Positions 1-11,819 of a stretch of 64,000 bases of DNA are shown here, one piece after another. The translations under genes and the position numbers were made by a program. The notes under the pieces were generated by a model, which saw only the letters and a program-made list of their open reading frames with translations, did not search any database and had not been told where the DNA came from. Numbering within the stretch: position 1 is the stretch's first letter; each line of letters begins with the position of its first letter. Location: positions 107,095,501 through 107,159,500 of the forward strand of contig CM027378.1 of assembly GCA_015680905.1 (NCBI GenBank), given 5' to 3'. The DNA is from Coptis chinensis (Eukaryota; Streptophyta; Magnoliopsida; Ranunculales; Ranunculaceae).

Positions 1-87
1 AGTGTTAGAATTGTTAGAAGAGTCCTTATTGGAATATGGAAGTTAAGGAAAAAAGAAATCGAGGTTCGCCAAATTTCATTCCCAAAA

Positions 88-445
88 GACTTGGCCACAC
101 CGGTCAAGAGGCCAAAAAATAGAACTTCATATTTTTTCAAAGTTCAAATCCCAAACGACATGGTCACACTGTTTGGGACTTAGTCCAAACGGTGTGGCCA
201 AGTCGTTTGGGACTTAGTCCAAACGGTGTGGCCATGTCGTTTGGGATTTGAACTTTGAAAAAAATATGAAGTTTTGTTTTTTGGCCTCTTGATCCGTGTG
301 GCCACACCGTTTGGACTAAGTCCCAAACGACTTGGCCACACCATTTGGACTAAGTCCCAAATGACTTGGCCACACTGGTCAAAAGGCTAAAAAACATAAC
401 TTTATATTTTTTCCAAGTTCAAATCCCAAAAGACATGGCCGTACC
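88..445. repeat. Module array 1: foldback cluster of GGACTTAGTCC-type repeats
   Basis: The stretch alternates, on both strands, copies of a roughly 34-bp module whose core reads GTTTGGGACTTAGTCCAAAC followed by GGTGTGGCCAAGTC. The left half (about 90-190) returns as a reverse complement at about 205-300, so the array can fold into a long hairpin. It also contains a spacer with 'aagttcaaatccc' and 'gaggccaaaaaa'. The same modules occur at 3.58-3.97 kb and 39.1-39.4 kb, each time next to a transposon-like gene. I infer a subterminal or terminal repeat structure of a Mutator-like family, but no clean target-site duplication was found. Confidence 0.8.
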
Positions 446-589
446 ATTGAACATCCAAACCATCCAAATCAAACAAACATACATCCATACATCAAATTCA
501 ACCAAAGAATACCATCAAATTTAAGAAAATTGTATCAAAAACAAAATTACAATTCCAACCACATGAACATTAATTACATAGACTTATTC

Positions 590-1250
590 CTAGTCAACAT
601 CTATTATTGGTATTTCGGACCCATCATTAGTGTGGTCGTCTTCTAATACTAAATTGGGAATGTTCAATGCCGTAAATTGCGCTTGTCTTGCTTGTAATGC
701 AGTATCCCAACTATCTGCAATTAAGTGTCGAGCTATACGCCATCTTCACATCGGTTTTGGAACCGGACAATCATTAACAAGTTCAACATGGACAAAATGA
801 CATCCCTGTACGTAAGCGGTACCAAACATTTTCTTTACTCTCTCAGGATTTGCTTGGGTTCTCAGTGGCAAGATAAGATGGCAGTACATACTTCCTAAAT
901 GTACGAGGACGACATTAAATCTCGAAGCAAATAGATATCTAACAAAGGGCATGGTCATCCACTTATTATAGGGTGCCCAACCACATGCATGAGAAATTGT
1001 AGGTTTCACAAAACTAACCTCACTATGAGTGTACAATGTACAGTATAGGGGGACGTTGTCATTAAGTTCTTGTAACAACTCATTTCTCATCCACGGCCAC
1101 TCTTCCTGACTTCTTCCCAGTGCAATGCACATTGCTCTTTACCCGCAATTGCCATCACCCACAGGGTCATCCACTTTAACAATATATTTGTGCAGTTCTT
1201 CTGGAATATCCAAACTGTAATGTTTCGGCCCCGTCAGGATGCCAATGTCT
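590..1250 (-). pseudogene. OTU-like cysteine protease domain at the C-terminus of the MULE protein
   Basis: On the minus strand the sequence reads VKVDDPVGDGNCG, then a stop where the family has an aromatic residue, then RAMCIALGRSQEEWPWM. DGNC is the OTU catalytic-cysteine motif. The segment HFVHVEL near 790 supplies the expected catalytic histidine. Between them lies the usual PFVRYLFASRFNVVLVHLG stretch of MULE-associated OTU domains. A second stop follows PVPKPM (746), and weakly conserved sequence runs to a final stop at 590-592. OTU proteases remove ubiquitin or related modifiers; in plant MULEs such domains are fused to or travel with the transposase, and their role is uncertain. The placement directly after the SWIM domain and linker, in the same orientation, suggests one fusion protein. 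Confidence 0.8.
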
Positions 1251-1259
1251 AACTTTTGA

Positions 1260-1430
1260 GGTGATTTTTTAGAAGAGTTATTCCATGGTGTGGTTGTTTT
1301 AGGTGGTAAAGGTGATTTTTGAGAAGATTTATTCTGTGGTGTGGTTGTTTTAGGTGGTAAAGGTGATTTTTTAGAAGAGTTCTTCCGTGGTGTGGTTTTT
1401 TTGGTGGAAAAGGTGGTTCCAGAGAAGACT
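1260..1430 (-). repeat. 51-bp in-frame tandem repeat in the MULE linker
   Basis: Three copies of a 51-bp unit (starting at 1260, 1311 and 1362) encode 17-residue repeats between the SWIM-containing region and the OTU domain. In the frame that reaches the OTU domain the units read as SPLPPKTTTPWNNSSKK-like, a flexible proline/lysine/serine/threonine linker. Because 51 is divisible by three, copy-number change would not alter the frame. Confidence 0.85.
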
Positions 1431-3574
1431 TCTCTACAGGTGGGTTTGGAGTAGCGTATTTCGATGGTGTGGGTGTTTTATGAGAAGGCTTGGAATTTGG
1501 CATACATTCTAATTATTGCGACGAGACCCACTCTTCATGCTCACGTTGGGAATGTTCAAAACCAGATGAATCTCGCTTTGAAGAGTTCTCATCCTCTGTT
1601 GGAAGCTTTCTCTTGTAGCTACCTTTAGGCCGACCTTTGGTTTTCGCCTCCTCATGAGGTGGTTCTAGCCATGTACTTTCTGGCACAACAATCTCCATAA
1701 GTTTCCTAACCATAACCCTCTGCTCTTCTTCAGAAGCTATTTCATACCTTTTCATAAACATATCCATTGAAGGTCTACAATCGGGACCAACACCCACCGA
1801 CACACTTGGAAAAGCAGACAGAGTTTTCCAAAAGGGATCGATAGCACTCAAAGATATGGAACGTTCTTGCTTTTGAAGTTCAATGATTTTGTGAGCACAT
1901 GGCAATCCATGACTGGTGCGCAAATAACACCCACAAATGAACTCAGAGTCCTTAGCAGCACGGCTTACACGGGTATCTAGTTCTTCATAAAGCAAGTCCA
2001 AACATTTTCTTGAGACCAGGTTTCTGAGTTCACGAAATAAAGGAATCCGGTGGTGGTGCTGGGTTACAATCAGACTCTTCTCAAACGTACCTCTAATCTC
2101 AGACATCTGGATCTCTAAAATCGGGTGGATCAAGTAAAACATACTTAGAAGATCATGTCTGTTTGTGTTTACTAGAACATGTTTCACCTGAGCATGAGAC
2201 CCTTTGACTCTATTGGTCGTTATATTCCCAAAGTGAATGTGTTGATACGTCTAACAACATACGAATTGATCCTTGTAAGGCAACCAAGTCTCTCGCAGAT
2301 AACTAACAAAATTGGAGTACTCAACCCTATAGTGTTTTTCCAAAGCAGCAATTCTACGGTTGAAGATATCCTCAGTCCTCGATTTCACTACAGTGTTCCA
2401 TGAGAACTGGCCTTTATCTACAAGTTATGTGGTGGGAAAAAAATCATTGCATTTCTGAAGGACGCACATAGAGATATGCCATCTATAGAGATGCTTGTGC
2501 GCGTTAGGAAACATAATATCAACGGCACTCATCAAGGCCAAGTCCCTGTCAGACACGATCACAGAGGGCCTTTCTTCACCCAGCAAGCCGTTAAACTGAC
2601 GCAAAGCCCACTCGTAGTCTATCACTGTTTCGGACTGAAGCAACACTTGACAGATCGTGAAAGACTTCCAGGTTGAAGTCACCCCCACAAACTGTACAAA
2701 AAGCCACCGATACTTATTGGTTTTGTAGGTGGCGTCTATGATGAAAACTTTTGGAAAAGTCTGAGCCATTTTAACACCGTCCGGATGGGCCCATAACAAT
2801 CCCGTTATCTCATCTGTATTTGTATCCTCTCTCACCTACTCGAAATAATGGTTTTCTGCTAACAACTCACGCAATCTCTGCATTTTCGAGCGATTGTTCA
2901 TATCCAATGTCCTCACCTTGTGCCTGGCATTGTAGACTTGACATATACTAGATAGATTATCAGGAAACCTATGTCTGATGGACTTTAAAACTTCTTTAGG
3001 CTTAACTCCATTTTGAGTCATCTCTGACAAGAACTCGAATTGTGGAACGGTCAGTCGAGTAGCAAATGCATGCCCTTCAAGGGTGGGGTCTTCGCTAATG
3101 GATGGTTGTGAACACCATTAAGAATACATCTTCACTTAAATGGACATCCACGTTTCTTGGTTCCTATATTTCTCTTATTAGCCTTCTCTACCTTTTTGTT
3201 TGAACGATACACGCCCGAACTCTCGCAAGCTAAATCCAGCCTTGGTACTCGGTTCCCGTTAGCATTCTGCGACTTCCCAATTACCACAACCAGATTACAT
3301 TGTTTTCCCCGAGCAATTGCCCAACCAATTACGTCATTACGTGTATGAAATACCTAGAGATATGAAAGAAAACAACAATCAATAAACTAATATAATTTCA
3401 TTTAAAAAATAAAAACAAGTGAAAATAATGGCTACTATGTACCTCTTCCATAGTAAATATTTCTATTGTATCCATTGAAAGTGGTTGAACATCATCCACG
3501 TCATTCAAGTTTCCAGAGTTCTCGAAACACACCGAAGGATCCTAAATGAAGAAAAGTTGTTAATTGATGTATTA

Positions 3575-3965
3575 TGGACCCTGTAAAGACATAGCCACAC
3601 TGTTTGGCTTAAGTACCAAATGCCACAAACACACCGTTTACCACTGTTTGTGTTTTTCTATGTTCAAATCCTTAAACGACATGGCCACACCATTTGGAAT
3701 AAGTCCCAAACGGTGTGGACGCACCGGTAAAGAGGCCAAAAAACAAAACGCTATGTTTTTCCAAGTTCAAATCCCAAACGACTTGGCCACACCGCTTGGG
3801 ACTTAGTCCCAAACGGAAGTCCCAAACGGTGTGGCCAAGTCGTTTGGGACTTAGTCCAAACGGTGTGACCACACCGGTAAGTTTTTTTTTTCTAAGTCCA
3901 AATCCCAAACGACATGGCCACATCGTTTTAGACTCAGTCTAGACGGTGTGACCAGACCATTTGGT
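3575..3965. repeat. Module array 2: inverted GGACTTAGTCC-type repeats
   Basis: This is a second array of the modules seen at 88-445, including 'aaacgacttggccacaccg', 'gacttagtccaaacggtgtg' and the 'gaggccaaaaaacaaaac' spacer, in alternating orientation. It lies between the first (repeat-rich) exon of the MULE gene and the exon that begins near 3543, so it either occupies an intron or inserted there. The T-rich spacer before 3900 matches the spacer in array 1. Confidence 0.8.
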
Positions 3966-4129
3966 GTGCAATACGAACGACCTAGCCGGGTCATTTAAGC
4001 CTCGAGTGTTCGAATTTTCTCTTTCAGTCCTATATATCACTATACACATGCATAATTACTACATGTATAATTACTACATGCATAATTACGTTTAATTTAG
4101 ATTTAGCTTATTTTTATTAAATGCATCAT

Positions 4130-4335
4130 CATCCATTCCTCTATTTTCTTCACTTTGAACTTGTTTTTCATTTTCTTTTTGAATGGGGTCAGTTGGAACT
4201 TGTTCTACATTTTCTTCTTGAATGGGATCACTTGGAACTTGTTCTAAAATTTTCTCTTGAATGGGGTCACTTCGAACTTGTTCTACATTTTCTTCCTGAA
4301 TGGGTCATGATGCATTACACTTTGTTCTTCATCTT
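4130..4335 (-). repeat. 39-bp tandem repeats in MULE exon 1
   Basis: Degenerate 39-bp units encode, on the minus strand, 13-residue repeats of the form DPIQEENVEQVPS (four visible units). They form an acidic, glutamine-rich N-terminal tract ahead of the DNA-binding region. A one-base shift just after MHHDP throws the first repeat out of frame with the start codon. Confidence 0.7.
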
Positions 4336-4515
4336 CATGTTCTAAAATGGGGTTGGGCTCTTCCATTAGTGTTTAGTGTTTGTGTTAGGATATAATTTTC
4401 TTTCGGGTTTAAGGGTTTAGGGGTTTAAGATTTTTTATGGTGGAAAAGAAGAGAATAGAAGAGAATGGTTGAAAAGGTTGTAACAAGTCAAATTCACGTT
4501 GGTTTGGGAGGTGCT

Positions 4516-6124
4516 TGATAAAAGGGAAAACGATAGTTTTACCTACTCATAAGTAACGAGACTCAAACGCAAGTAAAACTAAACTAGACTTTACGTGTCT
4601 AATTATCAAAGTTTTTCTACTCTCAATTCTATCGAAATAGAGTTGGAGTAAAAGATTCGTTCCACTCCAAGTTCTTTAGAATTCGCGTATCCTAAGATTA
4701 TCAATCTATCCAAAGTTAATGATAGTTTTACGAAATTATACTACAATGCAAATTATACTAACAAGATATGATAATTCAACTACGAAATGCTAAGGTTTGA
4801 ATCTAGATAAAGAATTAGGGTGGATTGATTCCACCTTAACTCAACTTAATTTACTAATGAAGAATCATCGTAATCCTAATTGAACTATTTTCGCATAACA
4901 ATTGGTTCTTTCTAATCCCTAGTTGTTCATGGTAATCTTTACCAACTAACATCTAGCATGTGAAACAATCAAACTCATTCTCATGGTGAACTAATTGTTT
5001 TCTAGAATGGAATGGAAATTATGACTATTCTACGCTAATCGAAATCAAGTTTTCAACAAGGCTTCATCAAACCCCTCTAATGGAGGTTTAGCCTTGAGTC
5101 ATCAAACTTTCATTTCTCAATGAATTTAAACAAGACATAATATAAAGATGATAAATTTACGATCTTTATCTAATCAAGAATTCAAAACTAAACTAATAAC
5201 TATGAAATAATTAATAACTAAATGACCGAAATTAAATCTAATTAATTTAATAATTAAACTAGATTATGATTAACTAATTATGAAATAAAGACAAGGTAAT
5301 TTATGAATTTAACAATACTAAAACTAAATAAGAATTTAATCAATAAACTAAATCGGAATTAAAAACTAATACTTTATTATAAAACTAAATATGATTCTAA
5401 AATAAAATCTACTTGTTCTAACACTAATTATTTGAAAGGTAAAACTAGATCTAAAACAAGATATATGAAAACTAATTAATAGAGTCTAAAACTATATCTA
5501 GAATTATTCTCTAATGGCTACTTGCTACCTAAAACTAATTATTGCTTAAGAGTTAAGTCTTATGTCTTGAAATGGAGGAGACAAGATCTACATTTTCATG
5601 CATGGGCTGAGGAGCCATGTTTTGGGCCGGAAAATCGAGCCCAAAACCCAATTTCTTCAGTCCACAGAGACCTTTTCAGTTAGATTTTGCTTCAACAGAT
5701 TTTTCATCTAATTCTACTCCTCAGATTGGGTCAAGGCTTAGACCATTACAAAGCTCTTTCCAATACGGTCGTTTTGACATAAGGTAGGCCCAATTCCAAG
5801 GTCTGAACCCAAAGATACGGTCTTCGGAAGTTCTGCTGACTTTTGTGTGTTGTTTCTGCCCGTGTTGACTTTGACTTTTCAGCTTTTATCGGGCTTTATA
5901 AAGGCATTTTTTCCTTGTATATTGGCCTTTAATCACAGAACTTCTTAGCAACCAACCCTTGCTCCTTTATCTCGCCAAAGTGACACATTTGTGCACATAA
6001 TTGACTTCAATGCCTGAAATGCATAAAAGCACGTAATCAGCATTAACTCTTATTTATTACTCGCATAATTGGTCTAAAAGTATTATTGTTAAGGGGTTAA
6101 AACTGCAGTTTTGGGCCCTTATCA
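4516..6124 (-). repeat. LTR of the Athila-like element
   Basis: The segment begins TGATAAGGGCCC on the minus strand at 6124 and ends CCCTTTTATCA at 4516, giving the terminal TG..CA and a short inverted repeat (TGATAA/TTATCA). It is about 1.6 kb long. A polypurine tract lies immediately outside the 6124 end, which marks it as the 3' LTR of a minus-strand element. The flank beyond 4516 is the upstream region of the MULE gene. Confidence 0.7.
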
Positions 6125-7929
6125 AACCACCCCCAAACAGCATTTTGTTTGTCCTCTAGGAAATATGAGAAATTAGAATAAGTGACCAAAAATGGAGTTC
6201 TAACTACTCTCGTTTCGCCGAGTGCAATTGCATTGATCATATACAACAAGGCCTTAAACCACTAGGAATTCCCTAGTGGATGAGTTATAGCCTCATGAGA
6301 GTTTTCCAGTGAAGGTACTCACAAACTTCATCTATACTACAACAACTAAGAAATAAAACTATTGTTTCTTTATTTATGCCTCAACTATCTATACATCTCA
6401 CTAGCAATGAATACAGAATAATCAAGTCGAAACCTCAGCTAATATATACATAATAATCAATCATCTACGAATAAACATATATACAATGAGTAATACTATG
6501 AAATGCACTAGCAGGTCCCTTTCTGAAAACTCGGAATAACGCCCTTAAGTAAGTCCTCACATAAATGTCAAGACAAAACCACTCTCGATTTTTTTTTCAA
6601 GTTTAAGCTACTCAATTGTGAAGTGGGCACACTTTACCTTACAATCTCAATGACACACAAGGAAGCTAGAGTCGATCAAACACATCTGCCACTTACTATA
6701 ACACTAACATATTCCTAATTGAGATAGATGTCTTTATTAGGTGTTGCGGGAATTAAGAGATGGTTTAAGAAGGAAGGAAATGAATATTCAAAAAGGACAA
6801 GTTTGAGATAATAGAGTCTTCATATTATGTAATTAGAGAAAACCTTGTTCTTTACTTTTGCTTCTACACATTGTTTCCATCCTTAGCCATATTTTTCTTT
6901 TTCTTTGGCTTTTGACTCCTTTGATTCTATTTATGGAGTTCTAACTCTTTTTTTTGTTTTTTGTTTTATTTGTTTATTTATTATTATTATTACTTCCTTT
7001 TCTTATTTGAAGCGACTAACAATTTCTTGATTTCAAAGGTCTTTCTCTTTTCTATTCTTCATCTCTATTCTCAAACTTATTCAAAGAATGGGTAAACTTT
7101 TTTTTTTTATTATTTCCTTTTGGTTTTGTAACAGGGTAAAGGATTTGTGGTTTATGAAAGGCTAAAGAAAGGCTCAGAGGGGCGACTAGCGGAAAATAAT
7201 TCATAGGTTTGAATTTCTGGCTATATCGATATAAAGAGGGCCTAAATTCTCGCTTAGGATATGACATAGTGATCAAGCAAGTGGACGTGTGATTTATTTA
7301 TCCAGATTTTACTTCTCCCTTGTGTCATTTCTCAAATGTTTCACTCATATAAGGCTTTAGGCTATATTCTCACAAGATTCGTAGAATAAGTACTTTAGCC
7401 TAGATTTCAGAAACTTACTGCCAAACAATCATAGATACTCATGTAATATATTTATAGATAGATGCAAAGTTTATTACCTACATATTAACCTAAGTTTCTA
7501 AAAATTATTCTAATGCAAAAGTTACGTGAGACTTCTAGATTATTCAGAGCATAGAGAAATAAAACAATACCAATATTCCTAAGTGTATAGCATAACTTTT
7601 TATTTATATTTTTGAATTTTTACTAGAAAACAAGTGCATATTATACATATCTATATCCTAACAGATGCCTTAATTACATGTGTTTCTATGTTTTGAAAAC
7701 AAGAAGCATGCTTTGTCCTCAAAGTATTTAAATAAAAAGGGTAGAGAAATGCCATGGAAACGCGTCAAATTCTAGAACATCTGCAAAACAAGGTTAAAAC
7801 ATACTAATATAGAAAAAGAAAAACAGACGCAACTCGATATGAGTTCCACCCATTATGGGGTTAACAAGAATCAAATTGCTTGGGACATAAGCAGACACTA
7901 ACTGAAACTAAAAACTTACCTTAACTCCC

Positions 7930-8902
7930 GTGTTTAAGCATCATCATCCTCATCTTCCTCTCCAAAGAAATGAGGTTCCTTCGCATCCTGCCACGCCATG
8001 ATAACTTGCGAAGCCCGCCGTCGTGTGTCATCAACTTGAGCTAACCTGTCGAGTGTTACTATGTCTGATGGGGTGTAAGGGGCAACCAAATGAGGCTGCA
8101 CCTGCCATCCCAACTAAATCATTACTCGTAATGAAAGAACCACCCAATTGGTGGGTGTCATGACTTCAACCCTTTTCCAATCCGTGAACTGGGTACAGAA
8201 TTCAGGTCGACAATTGCGCATGATGAGGCAAACCAAAATAGGCATAAGACGATACTTATGCCTCATGCTTTGGGCTCTCTTAAGACTAGCCACTAATACT
8301 CGGGGAATGTCATATCGGCGACGGCCGTTAGCTAAAGCAAGGAAAATGTCACCAGCGGTACTATTTGCTGAAGTAAACTGCCAATCCCCTAAAATATTCA
8401 TCAGGATGAATAACATGGTGGTGCCTATATTGAGGGACAGGCTACCAAGGGCTATGTTATAATGCCCTTAGTCCATTATACGGAACACCCCTCCCCCATA
8501 ATACTCATGGAAATATGTATAGTCATATAGATATGCATTATCGGTCATATATCCCCACGTGTGAATAGGATCAGGTATTGGTATTACCGAAACCAATGCT
8601 ACCAAATACTTATTGAATTCTAGTGGCGTGTCATCAGCCACGACGGAGAATTCTTGTTCTCCATCCTGCTTACAATAGAAACTAACATTATTGTAAAAAT
8701 ATTCAGTAAGCTGAGGTGAATACAAGTCATCTTCACTTACCAGTAGATGCCTCCATCCTAACTGCAAGATCCTGTCGCGGAACCAATGTCCATAAGTCTT
8801 GCTTCCCAACAAGTCTTCAAAAGACTGCTCCGATATGACTATAGGTGATGTCATCACAAAACTACTCTCTAGAACAGCTGGAACGATCCTGGAACAACCC
8901 AC
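7930..8902 (-). pseudogene. Env-like / 'putative plant transposon protein' region of an Athila-like element (fossil)
   Basis: Two adjacent reading frames on the minus strand carry SFEDLLGSKTYGHWFRD, then NILGDWQFTSANSTAGDIF, LANGRRRYDIPRVLVAS and MPILVCLIMRNCR. This wording resembles the env-like ORF that Athila-type elements carry downstream of integrase, often annotated as 'putative plant transposon protein'. Its position just upstream of the 3' UTR, polypurine tract and LTR fits. It is broken, with about two or three breaks. No membrane-fusion function is claimed. Confidence 0.6.
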
Positions 8903-8904
8903 AA

Positions 8905-10085
8905 AAAATTGGAATTTTTCGTGCCTACTGATGTCAAGGCACGGGGTGCGCTCAACCTAAGCCTTGTATGGGCGCGGGACGCGCTCCGGAGAATTTGGAC
9001 TTACAGTGTTTTGGGCATGGGTCGCGCTCCGAATTGGTCTGGGTAGGGCGTGGGTGGCTTCGGGGAGCAAATGGATCGACAGTGAGTGTTTTCATGCTGG
9101 TGGCGCTCAAACCGAAGTAGGTGCTCTCCGAGCTGCTGAGTGCTGAAGTGAAGCAAAAAAAGAAGGAACACTTGGGAGTGAAAGGTGAGAGATGAAAGTG
9201 AGAGATGTGAGTTTTGTGTGGAGAATGAATGAAGTTTATATAGGTTTTGAGTTTCCAAAACGAATGGGAGATGTCAGGCTGCAGCCTTGTATGGGTCAGT
9301 GGATTATGATTAATGCAGTTAAATATCTATTATATATTTGATTTTTATGACTCCTGCTGAGCTTTAGGTGTTGTCACAGTTGAACTATTTCGTTAATAGT
9401 TTATCACATTTTTCATGCTGCTCTAAATCTATGAGCTTTACATTTTCATCATCAGTAACCATTGATAGTATTTAAAATTATCCTTAACTTTGTGGGGGAA
9501 TTATTGTATGATGATAATATCTATACTTCCTGAGATGGTTAAAATAGCTCGTCTCCTTCGATGAGTATGAAGTATGAACCAACAGCCAGGCCAATCTGTT
9601 TTCATCTTTGGATTTTATCCATTGTTAATTGGTTTGAGTGTTTGACTAAATGACTTAATTCCTCTATGCTACCCATGGTTGGGAAGAGATAGTAGAGAAT
9701 ACATGAAGTATGGTGGTCAACATATGGAAAAGTAAGTGTTTGTGTGACATTGTGTTCATACTAACAATTGCATGCTTTATATCGCTTTTGTTAGATAGAT
9801 ATTGCTTTTCATATATTGCTTGCTTTACATAGCTAAAAAATCGAAAAAATAAAATAAAAAATAATTGAAGTTGGTGTTTTTGGTTTGTTGAATAATTCTT
9901 TTAGTCCCTCTAGTGTATGTACTCTTTTGTATCCTGTTTGATATTTTAAATTTTACAAACATAGGATCCCTTTAACTGAAAAGTATTTCAGAAAAAGTTG
10001 GTTTCACATGTACATACATATATGGTATATGTATATATGTAGTTTCGTTCTTAACTTCAGATATTTTAAACCTCCTCTTTTATTA
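8905..10085. other. No gene recognised
   Basis: Positions 8940-9150 are GC-rich ('gcgggacgcgctccg'-type) and could be further internal sequence of the Athila-like element. From 9260 to 10085 the DNA is AT-rich with only short frames, none of which resembles a known protein. Confidence 0.5.
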
Positions 10086-10087
10086 GT

Positions 10088-10090
<3 letters not shown>

Positions 10091-10170
<80 letters not shown>
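10091..10170. repeat. (TA)n microsatellite
   Basis: About 40 uninterrupted TA dinucleotides. The YIYIYI and IYIYIY frames on both strands here are products of the repeat and not genes. Confidence 0.98.
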
Positions 10171-10172
<2 letters not shown>

Positions 10173-10379
10173 CAGTCCCTTTGGAGCTACCGTGAGGTAT
10201 CCACGTCGACATGGGGATTACGAGAAAGGGGCAGAAAAAAACTGCGAAACTAAAGAGTCCCACAAAATTTAACCCCACCGAAACTATATTTTGGGTTTAC
10301 ACCCTCTCTTCCCTTTCGTCTCCGAACCCTTATGTTCGTACGAGATATCTCTGCCAATTCTAAAAAATATGTCTCTTCA

Positions 10380-10560
10380 CTCTCCTAAGCATAAAAGGTT
10401 CAAAGAGAGGTGATATTATCAAAATCCACAAAACCTCAAAACACTAACCGCCAACTCCAATTGCCCACCCCCATTCGATGATAGTGATGGTTTTTTTTTT
10501 CTTCACGTAGCCAGCATAGACTCTCCTAAGCATAGAAGGTTCAAAGAGAGGTGATATAGA
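10380..10560 (+). repeat. 36-bp direct repeat in otherwise featureless DNA (10.18-11.0 kb)
   Basis: The string starting 'tctcctaagcataaaaggtt' and continuing through 'aaagagaggtgata' occurs at about 10381 and again at about 10522 with one change. The surrounding 10.18-11.0 kb has no recognisable coding sequence. The 'gtccctttggagctaccgtgaggtatccacgtc' type sequence at 10.18 kb has a relative at 15.30 kb ('agtccctttttgagcaatgtg'), so both may be edges of a dispersed repeat. Confidence 0.5.
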
Positions 10561-11002
10561 ATCAATGGACCAAACCTACCAATTTTTTAGCAAGGTACGA
10601 AATCGTGCTACAAGTTTTTGAGTTCTTTAGAATATAAAAAAGAAAACACTGAAGTTTCAATTTTTTTCCCCTCCTGAGTTGAGTTTTTAGTGGTTGCTCA
10701 CCACCCCCGAAGTTCCTTTCACATTCAGTCTACATTGGCGGCGGAGATCTACTTTTTCCAGTTGAGAGGGGAAAAAAAGGGAACTCATAACCCAAGAGAG
10801 GCAAATGCAGTTATCTGTGTGCAAATGAGAGGCAAAGAGTTTTGACGATAAAGGATTTGGTCCTCCTCCCGCAAAATGGAAGGGAACTTGCAGTCGATAA
10901 CTTTACCTACAATAAGTAAATCTGTTTTCAGAAGCAATATTATTCAATGTTTGTATGATTACTCCAAATCAAATTTCATTAGAAACCGATAAAGTTTCAT
11001 TT

Positions 11003-11731
11003 TGACAAAGAAGGTCATTGGAGCCCGATTCTACAATAGCGAGGGGTGAATATGATAGCTCGACTTCAAATCTCCAAGAGATTCTGAGGGACACAGATCC
11101 CATACTGCTTCAACAGCTGGAGGAAATGTTGTAAAAGGTGGTAATCTTGCAGATATCTTAGCTGCTTTCGACGATGCAATAGCAGATGGAGTCAACATCA
11201 TATCAGTTTCTCTTGGGTCTGAGGAGCCACGAGAATACTTCAAGGACCCAATAGCAATTGGCTCTTTCCATGCAATGAGGAAAGGAATATTGACCTCAAA
11301 TTTAGCAAGAAACGCCGGACCATTTCGGAGGACGGTCTCCAACTTCTCACCTTGGTCTTTAGCGATTGGTGCGCCGGCACCATCGGTGAAATTTGTGTCC
11401 CAAGTCAGGCTTGGCAATGGACAAATCTTTCTTGTAAGTCCCCACAACATCCTTTGTTATTCATTCATTACCATTTGATTCCCCTTCTATAATATTTGTG
11501 CTTTTGCAAACATGAAGGAACCGCCATCAACAATTTTGTGCTCAATGGAACATCATACCCCGGGGAGGAGATTTATCGCTGGTGGGAGGCTCAATGGAAC
11601 ATCATACCCCTTAATCGGGGAGGAGATAATGTGTCCGCTGGTGCAAAACCTGATTTTGCACATTTCTGTTTGCCTGGTAATCTGAATTCCCTCAAAGCGG
11701 ATGGAAAGATTGTTCTCTGCGATGGATTATA
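11003..11731 (+). pseudogene. Subtilisin-like serine protease (cucumisin/SBT type) fragment
   Basis: Plus-strand pieces of a plant S8 protease. The first part reads KKVIGARFYNSEG, then SPRDSEGHRSHTAST (catalytic-histidine block), LADILAAFDDAIADGVNII, FKDPIAIGSFHAMRKGI and the oxyanion-asparagine block TSNLARNAGP, and ends at a GTAAGT donor (11434). After an intron the next exon (from about 11516) has INNFVLNGTSYPG and GKIVLCDGL from the protease-associated region. About 50 residues expected between TAGGN and ADILAAF are missing, so there is an internal deletion. A roughly 48-bp direct duplication ('gctcaatggaacatcatacc') sits at 11538-11605. There are stops after YNSEG, and the sequence ends after CDGL, with no catalytic-serine region. 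These enzymes are secreted proteases; this piece is dead. Confidence 0.9.
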
Positions 11732-11819
11732 GAAACCCACCCAATACCATTCATGAATAATTCTGATTTTGGGCCTTATTCCTATTTTGTTTACACCCCG
11801 TGTCAAATACTTCAACATT

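Larger units (their letters stand above)
590..4356 (-). pseudogene. Mutator-like (MULE) transposase: FAR1-type DBD, transposase, SWIM and OTU domains
   Basis: Decayed transposase gene read right to left. Exon 1 (4356 to about 4090) starts MEEPNPILEHEDEE and has acidic 13-residue repeats. A short exon (about 3543-3440) ends in FTMEE at a GT donor. The next part (about 3355-3060) has RNDVIGWAIARG, RGCPF and GVHNHPLAKTPPLKG, the C/H pattern of FAR1/WRKY-GCM1-like DNA-binding domains. Positions 3060-2425 hold the MULE transposase core (VFIIDATYKTNKY, GLLGEERPSVIVSDRDLALM, HLYRWHI). Positions 2187-1513 hold a SWIM finger (CGCYLRTSHGLPCAH) and a basic tail. A proline/lysine-rich linker and an OTU domain follow. 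It is broken: a stop sits between HYFE and VRED at 2835, a stop interrupts the OTU catalytic motif, stops lie near 2425, 746 and 3149, and exon 1 has a one-base shift. It cannot make transposase as it stands. Confidence 0.85.
4516..8902 (-). mobile_element. 3' part of an Athila-like Ty3/gypsy LTR element (fossil)
   Basis: Read on the minus strand the parts come in the usual 3' order: an env-like coding region (about 8900-7930), a long 3' untranslated region (about 7900-6140), a polypurine tract (GTTTGGGGGTGGT at 6125-6140) and an LTR (6124-4516). The gag-pol part and 5' LTR are not here. Part of the 3' UTR recurs at 44.84-45.75 kb and part of the LTR at 50.57-50.93 kb, so the family has several copies in the window. 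The coding remnant has about two or three breaks. The 5' LTR is absent, so no LTR-based age can be given; it looks old. Placement in Athila rests on the env-like gene and long UTR and is an inference. Confidence 0.7.

Noticed and set aside
3672-3942. Overlapping frames on both strands with FGLSPKR and GLSPNG repeats
   Set aside because: They are frames through the inverted module array, with equivalents at 39.1-39.4 kb; the repeat explains them.
4121-4345. Leucine/phenylalanine-rich plus-strand frame with ELVLHFL repeats
   Set aside because: It is the antisense of the 39-bp coding repeats in MULE exon 1.
10008-10278. Frames rich in isoleucine/tyrosine on both strands
   Set aside because: They are translations of a (TA)n microsatellite.
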